This document shows positions 43,078 through 52,099 of a stretch of 64,000 nucleotides of DNA, piece by piece; the first letter of the stretch is position 1; every line of letters begins with the position of its first letter. Location: positions 1,550,001 to 1,614,000 of the forward strand of contig NZ_JADFCM010000001.1 of the NCBI RefSeq assembly GCF_015234585.1, written 5' to 3'. This stretch comes from Pseudalkalibacillus hwajinpoensis. GTDB lineage: Bacteria; Bacillota; Bacilli; Bacillales; Guptibacillaceae. The notes below the pieces were generated by a model, which saw nothing but the letters and a program-made list of their open reading frames with translations, made no database searches and was not told the origin of the DNA. The translations under genes and the position numbers were made by a program.

Positions 43078-44433
43078 ATGCCTTCAGTTGCTTTCCATAC
43101 ATTAGGCTGTAAAGTAAACCATTACGAAACTGAAGCGATTTGGCAGTTGTTTAAAGATCATGATTATGAACGCGTTGAGTTCGATCATGCATCGGATGTA
43201 TATGTTATTAATACGTGCACAGTAACGAATACTGGGGATAAAAAAAGCAGACAGGTTATTCGTCGTGCGATTCGTAAAAATCCTGATGCCGTCATTTGTG
43301 TAACAGGTTGTTATGCTCAAACGTCACCTGCAGAAATTATGGCTATTCCTGGAGTGGATGTTGTTGTAGGAACACAGGATCGCGTTAAAATGCTTGATTA
43401 TATTGAACAGTATAAGCGCGAACGAGAGCCTGTAAATGGCGTAGGCAATATTATGAAAGCGCGTGTTTATGAAGAGCTTGAAGTTCCAGCTTTTACAGAT
43501 CGCACGCGAGCTTCTCTTAAAATTCAAGAAGGTTGTAACAATTTCTGTACTTTCTGTATTATTCCTTGGGCAAGAGGGCTTCTCAGATCTCGTGAACCGG
43601 AAGCGGTCATTTCACAAGCTCAACAGCTTGTTGATGCCGGTTATAAAGAAATCGTTCTAACGGGTATCCATACAGCAGGGTATGGAGAGGATTTGAAAGA
43701 TTACAACTTTGCTCAGCTTCTTCGTGACCTTGATGCTAAAGTGAAAGGTCTTAAGCGAATTCGGATTTCTTCTATTGAAGCCAGTCAGGTAACTGATGAA
43801 GTGATCGAAGTATTGAATCAATCTGAAAAAGTTGTTCCACATCTTCATATACCGCTTCAATCTGGATCCAATACAGTATTACAGCGAATGAGAAGAAAGT
43901 ATACGATGGAAATGTTTGGTGAGCGCTTAGAGCGTTTGAAAAAAGCACTTCCGGGATTAGCAATTACGTCCGACGTTATTGTCGGCTTTCCTGGTGAAAC
44001 AGATGAGGAATTTAAAGAGACATATGACTTTATTGCAAAGCATAAATTCTCGGAACTTCACGTTTTCCCATTTTCAAAGAGAACAGGCACGCCTGCAGCT
44101 CGGATGGAAGACCAGGTTGATGATGAAGTTAAGAACAAGCGCGTTCATCATTTAATTGAGCTTTCGAATCAACTTGCGAAAGAGTACGCGTCCCATTATG
44201 AAGGTGAAGTGCTTGAGGTAATTCCAGAAGAGAAGTACAAGGATGACCCAGAATCAAACTTATTCGTTGGTTATTCAGCGAACTATATGAAAGTAATTTT
44301 CGAAGCATCTGAAGAAATGATTGGAAAAATTGTTAAAGTGAAAATCACTAAACCAGGATATCCTTATAATGAAGGTCAATTTGTTCGCGTTATGAACGAG
44401 GACGAGCCAACTGCTGCAGTTGCTTCATTTTAA
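43078..44433 (+). CDS. mtaB: tRNA t6A37 methylthiotransferase MtaB
   Basis: A 451-residue radical SAM enzyme that makes ms2t6A37. An N-terminal MTTase domain (TLGCKVNHYETE, NTCTVTNTGDKKSR, TGCYAQTSP), the radical SAM cluster in EGCNNFCTFCIIPWARG and a C-terminal TRAM domain (YEGEVLEVIPEEKY, then GEFVRV-like end) are all visible. B. subtilis YqeV is the same size. A weak hairpin (GCTAAT/ATTAGC) follows. Confidence 0.95.
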   Translation: MPSVAFHTLGCKVNHYETEAIWQLFKDHDYERVEFDHASDVYVINTCTVTNTGDKKSRQVIRRAIRKNPDAVICVTGCYAQTSPAEIMAIPGVDVVVGTQDRVKMLDYIEQYKREREPVNGVGNIMKARVYEELEVPAFTDRTRASLKIQEGCNNFCTFCIIPWARGLLRSREPEAVISQAQQLVDAGYKEIVLTGIHTAGYGEDLKDYNFAQLLRDLDAKVKGLKRIRISSIEASQVTDEVIEVLNQSEKVVPHLHIPLQSGSNTVLQRMRRKYTMEMFGERLERLKKALPGLAITSDVIVGFPGETDEEFKETYDFIAKHKFSELHVFPFSKRTGTPAARMEDQVDDEVKNKRVHHLIELSNQLAKEYASHYEGEVLEVIPEEKYKDDPESNLFVGYSANYMKVIFEASEEMIGKIVKVKITKPGYPYNEGQFVRVMNEDEPTAAVASF

Positions 44434-44492
44434 GCTAATGGGCTGAACCCTTAAATTAGCCTAACTAAAACAGAATCGGAAGGATGACTATC

Positions 44493-45164
44493 ATGAATAA
44501 AGAACTAGCAAAAATGATTGATCACACAGCACTAAAACCAGATACTAGCAGAGCGCAGATCGAAAAGCTTTGTGAAGAAGCAAGAGAATTTAATTTTGCT
44601 TCAGTTTGCGTTAATCCTACTTGGGTTTCCCTCGCTGCGGAAATGTTGCAAGGTGCTGAAGCTAAAGTTTGTACAGTAATTGGTTTCCCTCTAGGAGCCG
44701 TTACAACAGAAACAAAAGCCTTCGAAACAAATGATGCGATTCAAAAGGGTGCTACTGAAGTAGATATGGTTATTAACATTGGTGCACTTAAAGACGGAAA
44801 TAACGACCTTGTAGAGCAAGATATCAATGCTGTTGTTGAAGCGGCAAAAGGTAAGGCGCTTGTTAAGGTAATTATTGAGACTTGTCTTCTAACTGATGAA
44901 GAAAAAACACGCGCGTGTGAGCTTTCGGTAAAAGCTGGGGCTGACTATGTTAAGACATCAACTGGTTTTTCAACTGGTGGAGCTACAGTTGAAGATATTA
45001 AACTAATGAGAAATACAGTTGGGCCGAACATTGGTGTGAAAGCTTCTGGAGGAGTTCGCGACCTAGAAGGTTCTCAAGCTATGATTGATGCAGGAGCTAC
45101 ACGTATTGGAGCTAGTGCTGGAGTCAAAATTGTTCAAGGTGAAACAGCAGATACGGATTATTAA
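44493..45164 (+). CDS. deoC: deoxyribose-phosphate aldolase DeoC
   Basis: A 223-residue class I aldolase. [40 protein letters not shown] and [16 protein letters not shown] (the Lys forms the Schiff base) are diagnostic. It splits 2-deoxyribose 5-phosphate into acetaldehyde and glyceraldehyde 3-phosphate. ATG at 44493 has AAGGATG 8 bases upstream; ATG at 44484 overlaps that site. In B. subtilis deoC is in the dra-nupC-pdp operon; here it stands alone after mtaB. Confidence 0.95.
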   Translation: MNKELAKMIDHTALKPDTSRAQIEKLCEEAREFNFASVCVNPTWVSLAAEMLQGAEAKVCTVIGFPLGAVTTETKAFETNDAIQKGATEVDMVINIGALKDGNNDLVEQDINAVVEAAKGKALVKVIIETCLLTDEEKTRACELSVKAGADYVKTSTGFSTGGATVEDIKLMRNTVGPNIGVKASGGVRDLEGSQAMIDAGATRIGASAGVKIVQGETADTDY

Positions 45165-45171
45165 TATAACG

Positions 45172-45210
45172 ACCCCATGACTTCTATTAACAGAAGTGAT
45201 GGGGTTTTTT
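45172..45210 (+). terminator. terminator of deoC
   Basis: ACCCCATGACTTCT (45172-45185) pairs with AGAAGTGATGGGGT (45192-45205), with one internal G-G mismatch, then a T run. Confidence 0.9.
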
Positions 45211-45307
45211 AGATATTATGAAGGATAGGGATTATGGTTTTCTCAGTAGATAATAAGGTGACAGTCTATTGAACGAAACCCGAGAATTTATGCTGAAGTC
45301 GCTAGCT

Positions 45308-46243
45308 TTATATTAAAATGTTTCTTGAGTGTATTCTTTCAATTGATAGGGCTAACAAACCAGTTACAGGTAAAAATAGTAAAGAAGACAAGACGTTAAA
45401 GAGAATAGAAACGTGAGCAAGTTGAACGTCAGGAAAGGTAGTAAGGGTAGAAGCTATCGTGCCAAAAATCCCTATTAACGGATAGAAGATGACTACACCT
45501 ATAATGTTTATCCAAACGTGAGCATAAGCAGCAAGTTTAGCTTCTGTACTGCTTCCAATACTTGCTATGACCGCTGTGATACAAGTGCCGATATTCGCTC
45601 CATAAAGGATGGCGATCGCTGAGGAAAGAGTAAGTAAGTCCTGATTAATAAAGCTCATTGTAATTCCCGTTGTTGCTGTACTTGATTGGATGACTGCAGT
45701 TAATAATGTCCCAATTCCAATACCATACATAAGATTTGAATTCGTATTATGGATAACATCTTTAATAAATGATAAAGTCGATAAAGGTATAGCAAGTGCT
45801 TCTAGCCCATGCATAGCAACGAAAATGCAACCTAAGCCGAACAGAACTGTTCCAATGCTGAAAAGCAGCTGTTTTCTAACTTGAAGCAAGATAAAGCCGC
45901 TCAGTAATAGCGGTATGACAAGTTGATCAGGATTAAGAGTCATTAATTCAGCTGTAATGGTAGTCCCAATATTCGTGCCAAGAATAATTCCAATTGACTG
46001 TCTAAAGGTAAGCAGCTTAGCCGCAATTAAGCTTATTGTAATGACCATAACAGCAGAGCTGCTTTGTAACAGGGCTGTTATAACAGCGCCGGTAATAAGT
46101 CCGCGTAAAGGCGTTGAAGCAGCCCGATAAAGCCATGTTTGTAGCCTGGAACTGGAGATGGTATTTAGTCCAACGCGGAGCACAGCCATTCCAAAAAGAA
46201 AAATACTAATGAAGACGATGAAAGATGCAATATATTGACTCAA
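45308..46243 (-). CDS. yqeW: Na/Pi cotransporter-family protein YqeW
   Basis: About 311 residues, 8-9 membrane helices, with the two inverted-repeat motifs of the NptA/PhoU-less Na/Pi family: GAVITALLQSSSAVMVITISLI and GTLLTAVIQSSTATTGITMSFI, each with the QSSS/QSST signature, followed by TNIGTT and ANIGTCITAV. TTG at 46243 lies 11 bases after GGGG and gives the family length. ATG at 46312 would add 23 residues without a ribosome site; GTG at 46252 is too close to the site. No PhoU domain; transport of phosphate is inferred. Confidence 0.82.
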   Translation of the reverse strand: MSQYIASFIVFISIFLFGMAVLRVGLNTISSSRLQTWLYRAASTPLRGLITGAVITALLQSSSAVMVITISLIAAKLLTFRQSIGIILGTNIGTTITAELMTLNPDQLVIPLLLSGFILLQVRKQLLFSIGTVLFGLGCIFVAMHGLEALAIPLSTLSFIKDVIHNTNSNLMYGIGIGTLLTAVIQSSTATTGITMSFINQDLLTLSSAIAILYGANIGTCITAVIASIGSSTEAKLAAYAHVWINIIGVVIFYPLIGIFGTIASTLTTFPDVQLAHVSILFNVLSSLLFLPVTGLLALSIERIHSRNILI

Positions 46244-46455
46244 TTTAGGCACTTCCCCTTTCCAATGAAAGTTTATGGACAGGATCCGTGTTACATGCTC
46301 GTTTTTTCTCATTGCTATGGAAAAAAGTTTTCATTATAACCACCGCTCATTCTATTAGTAAAATTTTCTCTTAGTTGCGGTTTTAAAGCAATCATGAGTG
46401 AAAGACGAAAAAATCTTTAATAAGACTAAAAGAAATAAAATATACGAAAGAAATG

Positions 46456-46484
46456 TTGATAAACAGGACGGGATGTATTATAAT
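46456..46484 (+). promoter_or_regulatory. sigma-A promoter of rpsU-yqeY
   Basis: TTGATA (46456-46461), 17 bases, TATAAT (46479-46484), about 70 bases before rpsU. The short leader contains ACATG...CATGT arms that may form a small hairpin. Confidence 0.75.
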
Positions 46485-46553
46485 TGCAGGTGACATGTCT
46501 TTGTTAGAAAGTCATGTGTTATGATTGTCTATGTTTTGGAGGGAGGGATAGAG

Positions 46554-46730
46554 ATGGCGGAAACTCGCGTGCGTAAGAACGAGTCGATCGATGATGCTCT
46601 GCGTCGCTTCAAGAGAACGGTTTCTAAAGAAGGCACTATGGCTGAAGTAAAGAAGCGCAAGCACTATGAAAAGCCAAGTGTAAAGCGTAAAAAGAAATCT
46701 GAGGCAGCAAGGAAAAAGCGTAAGTTCTAA
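46554..46730 (+). CDS. rpsU: 30S ribosomal protein S21
   Basis: A 58-residue basic protein, [20 protein letters not shown], then [21 protein letters not shown], typical of S21. ATG at 46554 follows GGAGGGAGGGATAGAG; the upstream frame to 46521 is rejected. It is 17 bases before yqeY. Confidence 0.97.
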   Translation: MAETRVRKNESIDDALRRFKRTVSKEGTMAEVKKRKHYEKPSVKRKKKSEAARKKRKF

Positions 46731-46747
46731 GAGAGGGTGTTAGGTCA

Positions 46748-47191
46748 GTGAGTCTAAATGACCGTTTAACAGCAGATATGAAAGTAGCGATGAAGAACAA
46801 AGAGAAGAACAAACTATCTGTTATTCGGATGGTGAAATCTTCAATTCAGAATGAATCCATTAAACTGGGTCATGATTTAACTGAAGAGGAAGAACTTACC
46901 GTTCTCACTCGCGAAGTCAAGCAACGTAAAGACTCCCTCCTTGAATTTGAAAAAGCTGGCCGAAGTGATCTTGTGCAGAATCTCGATGAAGAGCTGTCGA
47001 TTTTATCTGTCTACCTGCCGAAACAACTCTCTGAAGAAGAAGTTGACCAGATTGTTCAGAAAGTTATTTCTGAAACTGGCGCGTCTTCAAAGAAAGATAT
47101 GGGTATGGTAATGGGTGCGCTAATGCCTCGAGTAAAAGGCAAAGCGGACGGCGGACTTGTTAATCGTCTTGTACAAAAAAACTTATCATAA
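46748..47191 (+). CDS. yqeY: GatB/YqeY domain protein YqeY
   Basis: A 147-residue protein made of the YqeY tail domain seen at the end of GatB ([58 protein letters not shown]). It is probably tRNA-interacting, with no defined reaction. GTG at 46748 has AGGTCA close by and GAGGGTG about 12 bases upstream. The rpsU-yqeY pair is conserved in Firmicutes. Confidence 0.92.
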   Translation: MSLNDRLTADMKVAMKNKEKNKLSVIRMVKSSIQNESIKLGHDLTEEEELTVLTREVKQRKDSLLEFEKAGRSDLVQNLDEELSILSVYLPKQLSEEEVDQIVQKVISETGASSKKDMGMVMGALMPRVKGKADGGLVNRLVQKNLS

Positions 47192-47341
47192 AGTGATGCT
47201 GTCACTTTAGAAGATTATATTTTTCTAAAGATGACTAGTTGAAACAATCAGACCTTAAGACTTGACTGGGGGTTCACTTCCCTGTTAAAGAGAAGATGAA
47301 CTTAGTTATGTCTTAAGTGTTGGATAAATATGATCAAGCGC
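47192..47341 (+). other. structured 3' region after yqeY
   Basis: No ORF is supported in 47192-47556. A small hairpin (AAAGTGA/TCACTTT around 47190-47208) is followed by TTAAGAC (47255-47261) and GTCTTAA (47310-47316), a 7-bp pair enclosing 48 bases, and then the terminator. It may be a long structured 3' UTR or a separate RNA. Confidence 0.35.
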
Positions 47342-47377
47342 AAACACGCCCTGTATGAACAGGGCGTGTTTTTTTAT
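47342..47377 (+). terminator. terminator of rpsU-yqeY
   Basis: A perfect 13-bp stem, AAACACGCCCTGT (47342-47354) with ACAGGGCGTGTTT (47359-47371), then a T run. Confidence 0.92.
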
Positions 47378-47556
47378 CAACGCTCGCTCATACAAACGAA
47401 ACAAATGAACAGAAATAATAGTTATGTCATATTTCAAACAATTTCGATCCATATGCCATTTCAAACTAGTATTTTCTAAATCCTTTTGTCATACTAAAGA
47501 TATTCTTCTACATAAAATTGAAACTTCATGATGATCTCATTCGTATACTTAGGAAG

Positions 47557-48903
47557 TTGGAGGGAGGGATCACTATCGGAAAAAACATAGTCAGGTTTTT
47601 AATGTGTATTTGCTTCATGATGATGGTTTTTCTTCCGTTCTTTGGAGAGTTAGTTTTGGGTGAAGGCGAAGGAGATCTCGTTACATTTATACCTGTTGAG
47701 CAGGAAGTGGAGCGAGGGTTGGAAGCATTTCTAAAACGGTCGATCCAGGATGCGGAGGACCAGGGAGCTGATCACATTGTGTTAGAAATTAACACGCCTG
47801 GAGGGGCAGTGAATGCGGCTGATAATATTGCCAAGATTATGAAAGCATCAGACGTTCCGATTACAGCATATGTTACGAATCGAGCACTTTCAGCTGGCGC
47901 TTATATTGCTTTAAATGCGGATCAGATTATTATGGAACCAGGAGCGCTTATGGGATCGGCTGCTATCATTGATCAATCTGGCAATACGGCAGGAAAGAAA
48001 GCAGAGTCTTTCTGGCATGCGGCTATGAAATCTGCCGCAGAACTTAATGATCGAGATCCAAAGTATGCGCTAGCAATGGCTGATCCTGATGTAGACCTTC
48101 CGGATTATAATGCACCTAAAGGTGAGCTTTTAACGCTTAACGATCAGGAAGCTGTGAAAGTTGGATATGCCGAAGGGACTGCAGAAGATCGCACAGAACT
48201 ACTAAGCGTTCTAAATCTTAAGGATGCCGAAGTAAGTGATGCCGAAGTTAGTATTGCAGAGAGAATTGCACGCTTTGTTACAAATCCTATTATTATTCCC
48301 ATCTTATTATCTATAGGGAGTTTGGGACTTGTATTGGAACTGTATTCACCTGGATTTGGAGTACCAGGATTTATGGGAGCGGGTGCTCTTCTACTGTTCT
48401 TCTTTGGTCATATGATTGCTGGTTTTGCTGGATGGGAATCTCTTCTTCTATTGATTGTCGGAGTTGTGCTGATCATCGTCGAGATATTCATTCCTGGCTT
48501 TGGAATATTCGGCGTTCTTGGGGCGGTAGGCGTTGTGGCGAGTATTGTTCTTGCTTCAGGACAATCGATGCAATACGTTTTAATTGCGGTCCTTATTGCC
48601 GTTGCCGTTACAATTGGTGGTTCTTATCTGTTCATTCGGCTGTTCGGCTATCGTGGCTTCTTCAAAAAAATTGTTCTTTCTGATTCAACGAAGTCAGAAT
48701 TTGGGTATGTCTCAAATGCTACTCGGGAAGAATTGCTTGGAATGGAAGGTGTAGCGGTGACTCCGCTTAGACCATCGGGCATAGCGGAGTTTGGAGACGA
48801 ACGTCTGGACGTTGTAACGGAGGGGAGTTTCTTAACAGTTGGGACAGCAGTTAAGGTTGTAAAAACAAATGGATCTAGAGTCATTGTAAGAGAAAATAAA
48901 TAG
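47557..48903 (+). CDS. yqeZ: NfeD-family membrane serine protease (YqeZ)
   Basis: About 448 residues: signal segment, ClpP-like serine protease domain (INTPGGAVNAADNI, ALSAGAYIALNAD with the nucleophile Ser), four to five membrane helices and a C-terminal NfeD OB domain (GVAVTPLRPSGIAEFGDERLDVVTEG). Members are paired with a flotillin, here floA next. The start is uncertain: TTG at 47518 or 47557 and ATG at 47602 have poor ribosome sites, whereas GGAGGGAGGG points at ATC 47575, which would give a typical signal peptide. Confidence 0.85.
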   Translation: MEGGITIGKNIVRFLMCICFMMMVFLPFFGELVLGEGEGDLVTFIPVEQEVERGLEAFLKRSIQDAEDQGADHIVLEINTPGGAVNAADNIAKIMKASDVPITAYVTNRALSAGAYIALNADQIIMEPGALMGSAAIIDQSGNTAGKKAESFWHAAMKSAAELNDRDPKYALAMADPDVDLPDYNAPKGELLTLNDQEAVKVGYAEGTAEDRTELLSVLNLKDAEVSDAEVSIAERIARFVTNPIIIPILLSIGSLGLVLELYSPGFGVPGFMGAGALLLFFFGHMIAGFAGWESLLLLIVGVVLIIVEIFIPGFGIFGVLGAVGVVASIVLASGQSMQYVLIAVLIAVAVTIGGSYLFIRLFGYRGFFKKIVLSDSTKSEFGYVSNATREELLGMEGVAVTPLRPSGIAEFGDERLDVVTEGSFLTVGTAVKVVKTNGSRVIVRENK

Positions 48904-48924
48904 TTTAAATCAGGGAGGAAAATT

Positions 48925-49914
48925 ATGGATACTGGAACGTTAGGTTTATTAGTTATAGTAGGGTTAGTTATTATTGGTTTAGCGATTCTTTTCACGTTTG
49001 TACCTGTTATGTTGTGGATTTCAGCATTAGCAGCTGGTGTGCGAGTTAGTATTTTTAACCTTGTGGGGATGAGATTACGTCGAGTTATTCCATCACGCGT
49101 TATTAATCCGTTAATTAAAGCTGTAAAAGCGGGACTTGAGTTAAGTACAAATCAATTAGAAAGCCACTACCTTGCTGGTGGTAACGTTGACCGTGTTGTT
49201 AATGCGTTAATTGCAGCGCACCGCGCGAATATAGAACTGAGCTTTGAACGAGGCGCGGCGATTGATCTTGCGGGTAGAGATGTATTAGAAGCTGTGCAAA
49301 TGAGTGTTAACCCGAAAGTGATTGAAACCCCTTTTATCGCAGGTGTTGCGATGGATGGAATTGAAGTAAAAGCAAAAGCAAGAATTACAGTGCGTGCTAA
49401 CATTGACCGCCTTGTAGGTGGAGCTGGTGAAGATACTGTTATTGCTCGAGTAGGCGAAGGTATTGTTAGTACAATTGGTTCTTCTGGAAATCATAAGAAG
49501 GTACTTGAGAACCCAGATATGATTTCTCATACGGTTCTTTCCAAAGGGTTAGATGCAGGTACGGCATTTGAGATTCTCTCAATCGATATTGCTGACATTG
49601 ATATCGGTAAAAATATCGGTGCGGTTCTACAAACGGATCAAGCTGAAGCAGATAAAAATATTGCGCAAGCGAAAGCTGAAGAGCGTCGTGCGATGGCTGT
49701 TGCCCAAGAGCAAGAAATGCGCGCTCGCGTAGAGGAAATGCGTGCTAAAGTTGTTGAAGCAGAGGCTGAGGTACCGATGGCAATGGCTGAAGCCCTAAGA
49801 GCTGGTAATATTGGAGTAATGGACTATATGAATTTAAAGAACATTGAAGCAGATACAGATATGCGTGACATGATTGGGAAACCGAATCAGGAAGAAGATG
49901 AGGATGATCGCTAA
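48925..49914 (+). CDS. floA: flotillin-like protein FloA
   Basis: A 329-residue protein: a hydrophobic membrane hairpin (about 5-42), an SPFH-like domain (about 50-230, [36 protein letters not shown]) and a Glu/Ala-rich coiled-coil end ([25 protein letters not shown]). It organises membrane microdomains. ATG at 48925 follows GGGAGGAAAATT. The nfeD-floA-yqfB arrangement matches B. subtilis yqeZ-yqfA-yqfB, which is controlled by sigma-W there; I could not find a convincing sigma-W promoter here. Confidence 0.95.
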   Translation: MDTGTLGLLVIVGLVIIGLAILFTFVPVMLWISALAAGVRVSIFNLVGMRLRRVIPSRVINPLIKAVKAGLELSTNQLESHYLAGGNVDRVVNALIAAHRANIELSFERGAAIDLAGRDVLEAVQMSVNPKVIETPFIAGVAMDGIEVKAKARITVRANIDRLVGGAGEDTVIARVGEGIVSTIGSSGNHKKVLENPDMISHTVLSKGLDAGTAFEILSIDIADIDIGKNIGAVLQTDQAEADKNIAQAKAEERRAMAVAQEQEMRARVEEMRAKVVEAEAEVPMAMAEALRAGNIGVMDYMNLKNIEADTDMRDMIGKPNQEEDEDDR

Positions 49915-49949
49915 ACTGTTTCCTAAGTCCTGTGGTGGAGGTGATCTTG

Positions 49950-50414
49950 TTGGATAATCTGATTGAACTGCTTCTAAATAATTTTGTTTTTGTGTTGGTC
50001 GCTATTGGGGGAATTATTAGTTTCCTTAAGCGAATGGGCAGTGAGGAAGAAAAACAGAAATCGAAACCCGCTGCTAACAATCGCCAGCAATCACAAAGAC
50101 GGAGAGAGCAGGGAAATACCGCCTCAGGCCGTTCAGAGTATAATGGGATAGGGGAAGAGGAAACTCCTCAATCTGAGACTGTCAGTGCTTATCAAGAAGC
50201 TCTAGGACGGATGGCGAAGCGGGAGAATCGATATTCAGAGAATGATATTAAAGTTCAAAAGAATGTGAAGCAAACTTCTTATAAGAATGATAAGAATCTT
50301 TCGATAAATAAGAAGAATGTAAGGGATGGTATAATCTGGTCGGAAATCCTTGGGCCGCCGCGCTCAAGAAAACCGCATCCCTCGATGATAAGCATGAAAC
50401 AGATGAAGAAATAA
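49950..50414 (+). CDS. yqfB: YqfB-like protein with one membrane helix
   Basis: A 154-residue protein. One N-terminal helix (about 4-26, LIELLLNNFVFVLVAIGGIISFL) is followed by a long charged, low-complexity stretch and a C-terminal DGIIWSEILGPPRSRKPH motif. Position after floA is that of B. subtilis yqfB. TTG at 49950 lies 6 bases after GGAGGTG; the GTG codons at 49932-49941 overlap that site. Function unknown. Confidence 0.75.
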   Translation: MDNLIELLLNNFVFVLVAIGGIISFLKRMGSEEEKQKSKPAANNRQQSQRRREQGNTASGRSEYNGIGEEETPQSETVSAYQEALGRMAKRENRYSENDIKVQKNVKQTSYKNDKNLSINKKNVRDGIIWSEILGPPRSRKPHPSMISMKQMKK

Positions 50415-50421
50415 AATGTTC

Positions 50422-50448
50422 AAAAGACGCCGATTGGCGTCTTTTTTT
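50422..50448 (+). terminator. terminator of the nfeD-floA-yqfB operon
   Basis: AAAAGACGCC (50422-50431), loop GATT, GGCGTCTTTT (50436-50445), then more T. Confidence 0.9.
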
Positions 50449-50568
50449 GTTGGAGCGCGATCATTCATTTTAAGTTTGCATAAGATGAGAACAGGATTTT
50501 TAATCAAATGTAAGTGGGATAGTTTTGCGATTCTTTTCATAAAGATGAAGGGAGAGGGGGGAGCATCC

Positions 50569-50859
50569 ATGGCAAAGTGGAAGCATGGTCTAAAAAGCTG
50601 GTTAACCCGAAGGTTAGAGCTTCCTGCAGATGCAGTCATGGATTTACCACGAATAACCATGGTAGGGCAGCTGCATATCTACATAGAGAATCATCAAGGT
50701 GTTTTAAAATTCTCTAATGAAGAAGTTCGCCTCCTTCTTAAGAATGGCCAATTGTTGATTAAAGGAAAAGATTTTATGCTTAAGACAATTCTTCCAGAAG
50801 AGATACTTCTTGAGGGTAAAATTGAACATGTTTCTTACCTTGATCGACCTAATAACTGA
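50569..50859 (+). CDS. yqfC: sporulation protein YqfC
   Basis: A 96-residue protein with the diagnostic string LPRITMVGQLHIYIENHQGVL, then RLLLKNGQLLIKGKDF and KTILPEEILLEGKIEHVSYL, closely matching B. subtilis YqfC (93), a sigma-E-dependent protein conserved in spore formers and thought to work with YqfD in the mother cell. ATG at 50569 follows GGGGGGAG. It is 46 bases before yqfD. Confidence 0.93.
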   Translation: MAKWKHGLKSWLTRRLELPADAVMDLPRITMVGQLHIYIENHQGVLKFSNEEVRLLLKNGQLLIKGKDFMLKTILPEEILLEGKIEHVSYLDRPNN

Positions 50860-50905
50860 TGAGAAGCCTTATGATATCCTCAGGCTGACTATACAGGAGG
50901 CTGCT

Positions 50906-52093
50906 ATGAAGGAATACTTACGAGAACTTTTTTCAGGATTTGTTCGAATTAAAGTAGTGGGTTCTTATTCAGAACTCTTTATTAATCGGTGTATTGAGTA
51001 CAACATACCAATTTGGGATATCGTTCGTCTGGATAAAGATACTATTATTCTTTCGCTCTATACTTCTGATGTAAAGAGAATTAGGCCGCACTTAAAGAGG
51101 ACAAGGTGTAGAATTCGAATTCATGAAAGAAAAGGTTTTCCATTTGTAATTAAAAGGATCATATATTCTAGAGGCTTTCTCAGTGGAGTAATTGGATGTT
51201 TAGTATTGATATTCATTTTATCGAACATGGTTTGGTCTATTACAGTAAACGGTGCTACACCTGAAGTGGAGCATAAACTAAAGCAGGCAGCAGTCGAGCT
51301 AGGAGTAAAGAAGGGTAAATTTATCTTTCAATTGCCTTCTAATCAAGAGCTTCAGCGCGAGATTACAGAGAGTTTAGAAGAAATTACGTGGGTTGGTGTT
51401 AAGCAAAGCGGGACTACCTATCATTTCGAAGTTGTGCAAAAGCAGCTTCCTGAAAAAGAACCTGCGCTAAGTCCGAGGCATATCGTTGCGAATAAGAAAG
51501 CGATCATTACAAAAATGTATGTTGAGGAAGGTCAGGCGCAGGTAGAGGAAAACACATATGTCAAACCGGGTCAATTGCTTATTTCAGGCTTTATTGGAAA
51601 AGAAGATAAGAGTGAACTTGTTCCTGCAAGAGGCGAAGTTTATGGAAAGACGTGGTATGTAACTGATGTTTCCATTCCACTTGAATCTACTTTTCAAACA
51701 AACACAGGAGAATCAGAAACGAAATACGCGATTGGATTGTTTGGCTTACGCATCCCAATATGGGGCTTCTCTAAACCAGATTTTGAACACTACGAAGAGC
51801 TCAAAAGAGAGACTGATTTTCATTTTTTGAAGTGGGAAATCCCGATAGCTTTTCAAACGACTGAGGTGCTGGCAACAAAGGAAGTGACAAGAAAATACAC
51901 AGAAAAAGAAGCACTGAATGCGGCGCGTAGTGTTAGTCGGGAGGACATCCTAAATAAAACCTCCAAAGAAGCTGAAATTAAAGAGGAAAAGATTTTGCAC
52001 CATGAGGTAGAGAATGGTAAAGTAAACGTAAAGATACACTATGAAGTAATAGAAGAGATCGGGAAAGACATACCGATTATTCAAGGAGATTGA
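50906..52093 (+). CDS. yqfD: sporulation membrane protein YqfD
   Basis: A 395-residue protein. A cytoplasmic N-terminal region (about 1-85) precedes one membrane helix (about 92-112, SGVIGCLVLIFILSNMVWSI); the large outer domain starts with ITVNGATPEVEHKLKQAAVELGVKKG and has a central EGQAQVEENTYVKPGQLLISGFI. It is present in nearly all endospore formers. ATG at 50906 follows ACAGGAGGCTG. The role is not settled. Confidence 0.93.
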   Translation: MKEYLRELFSGFVRIKVVGSYSELFINRCIEYNIPIWDIVRLDKDTIILSLYTSDVKRIRPHLKRTRCRIRIHERKGFPFVIKRIIYSRGFLSGVIGCLVLIFILSNMVWSITVNGATPEVEHKLKQAAVELGVKKGKFIFQLPSNQELQREITESLEEITWVGVKQSGTTYHFEVVQKQLPEKEPALSPRHIVANKKAIITKMYVEEGQAQVEENTYVKPGQLLISGFIGKEDKSELVPARGEVYGKTWYVTDVSIPLESTFQTNTGESETKYAIGLFGLRIPIWGFSKPDFEHYEELKRETDFHFLKWEIPIAFQTTEVLATKEVTRKYTEKEALNAARSVSREDILNKTSKEAEIKEEKILHHEVENGKVNVKIHYEVIEEIGKDIPIIQGD

Positions 52094-52099
52094 TGGCTA

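Noticed and set aside
47380..47556. Sigma-W promoter for nfeD-floA
   Set aside because: I looked for TGAAAC with CGTA 16-17 bases downstream. The nearest strings (CGAAAC, TTCAAAC) lack a matching -10.
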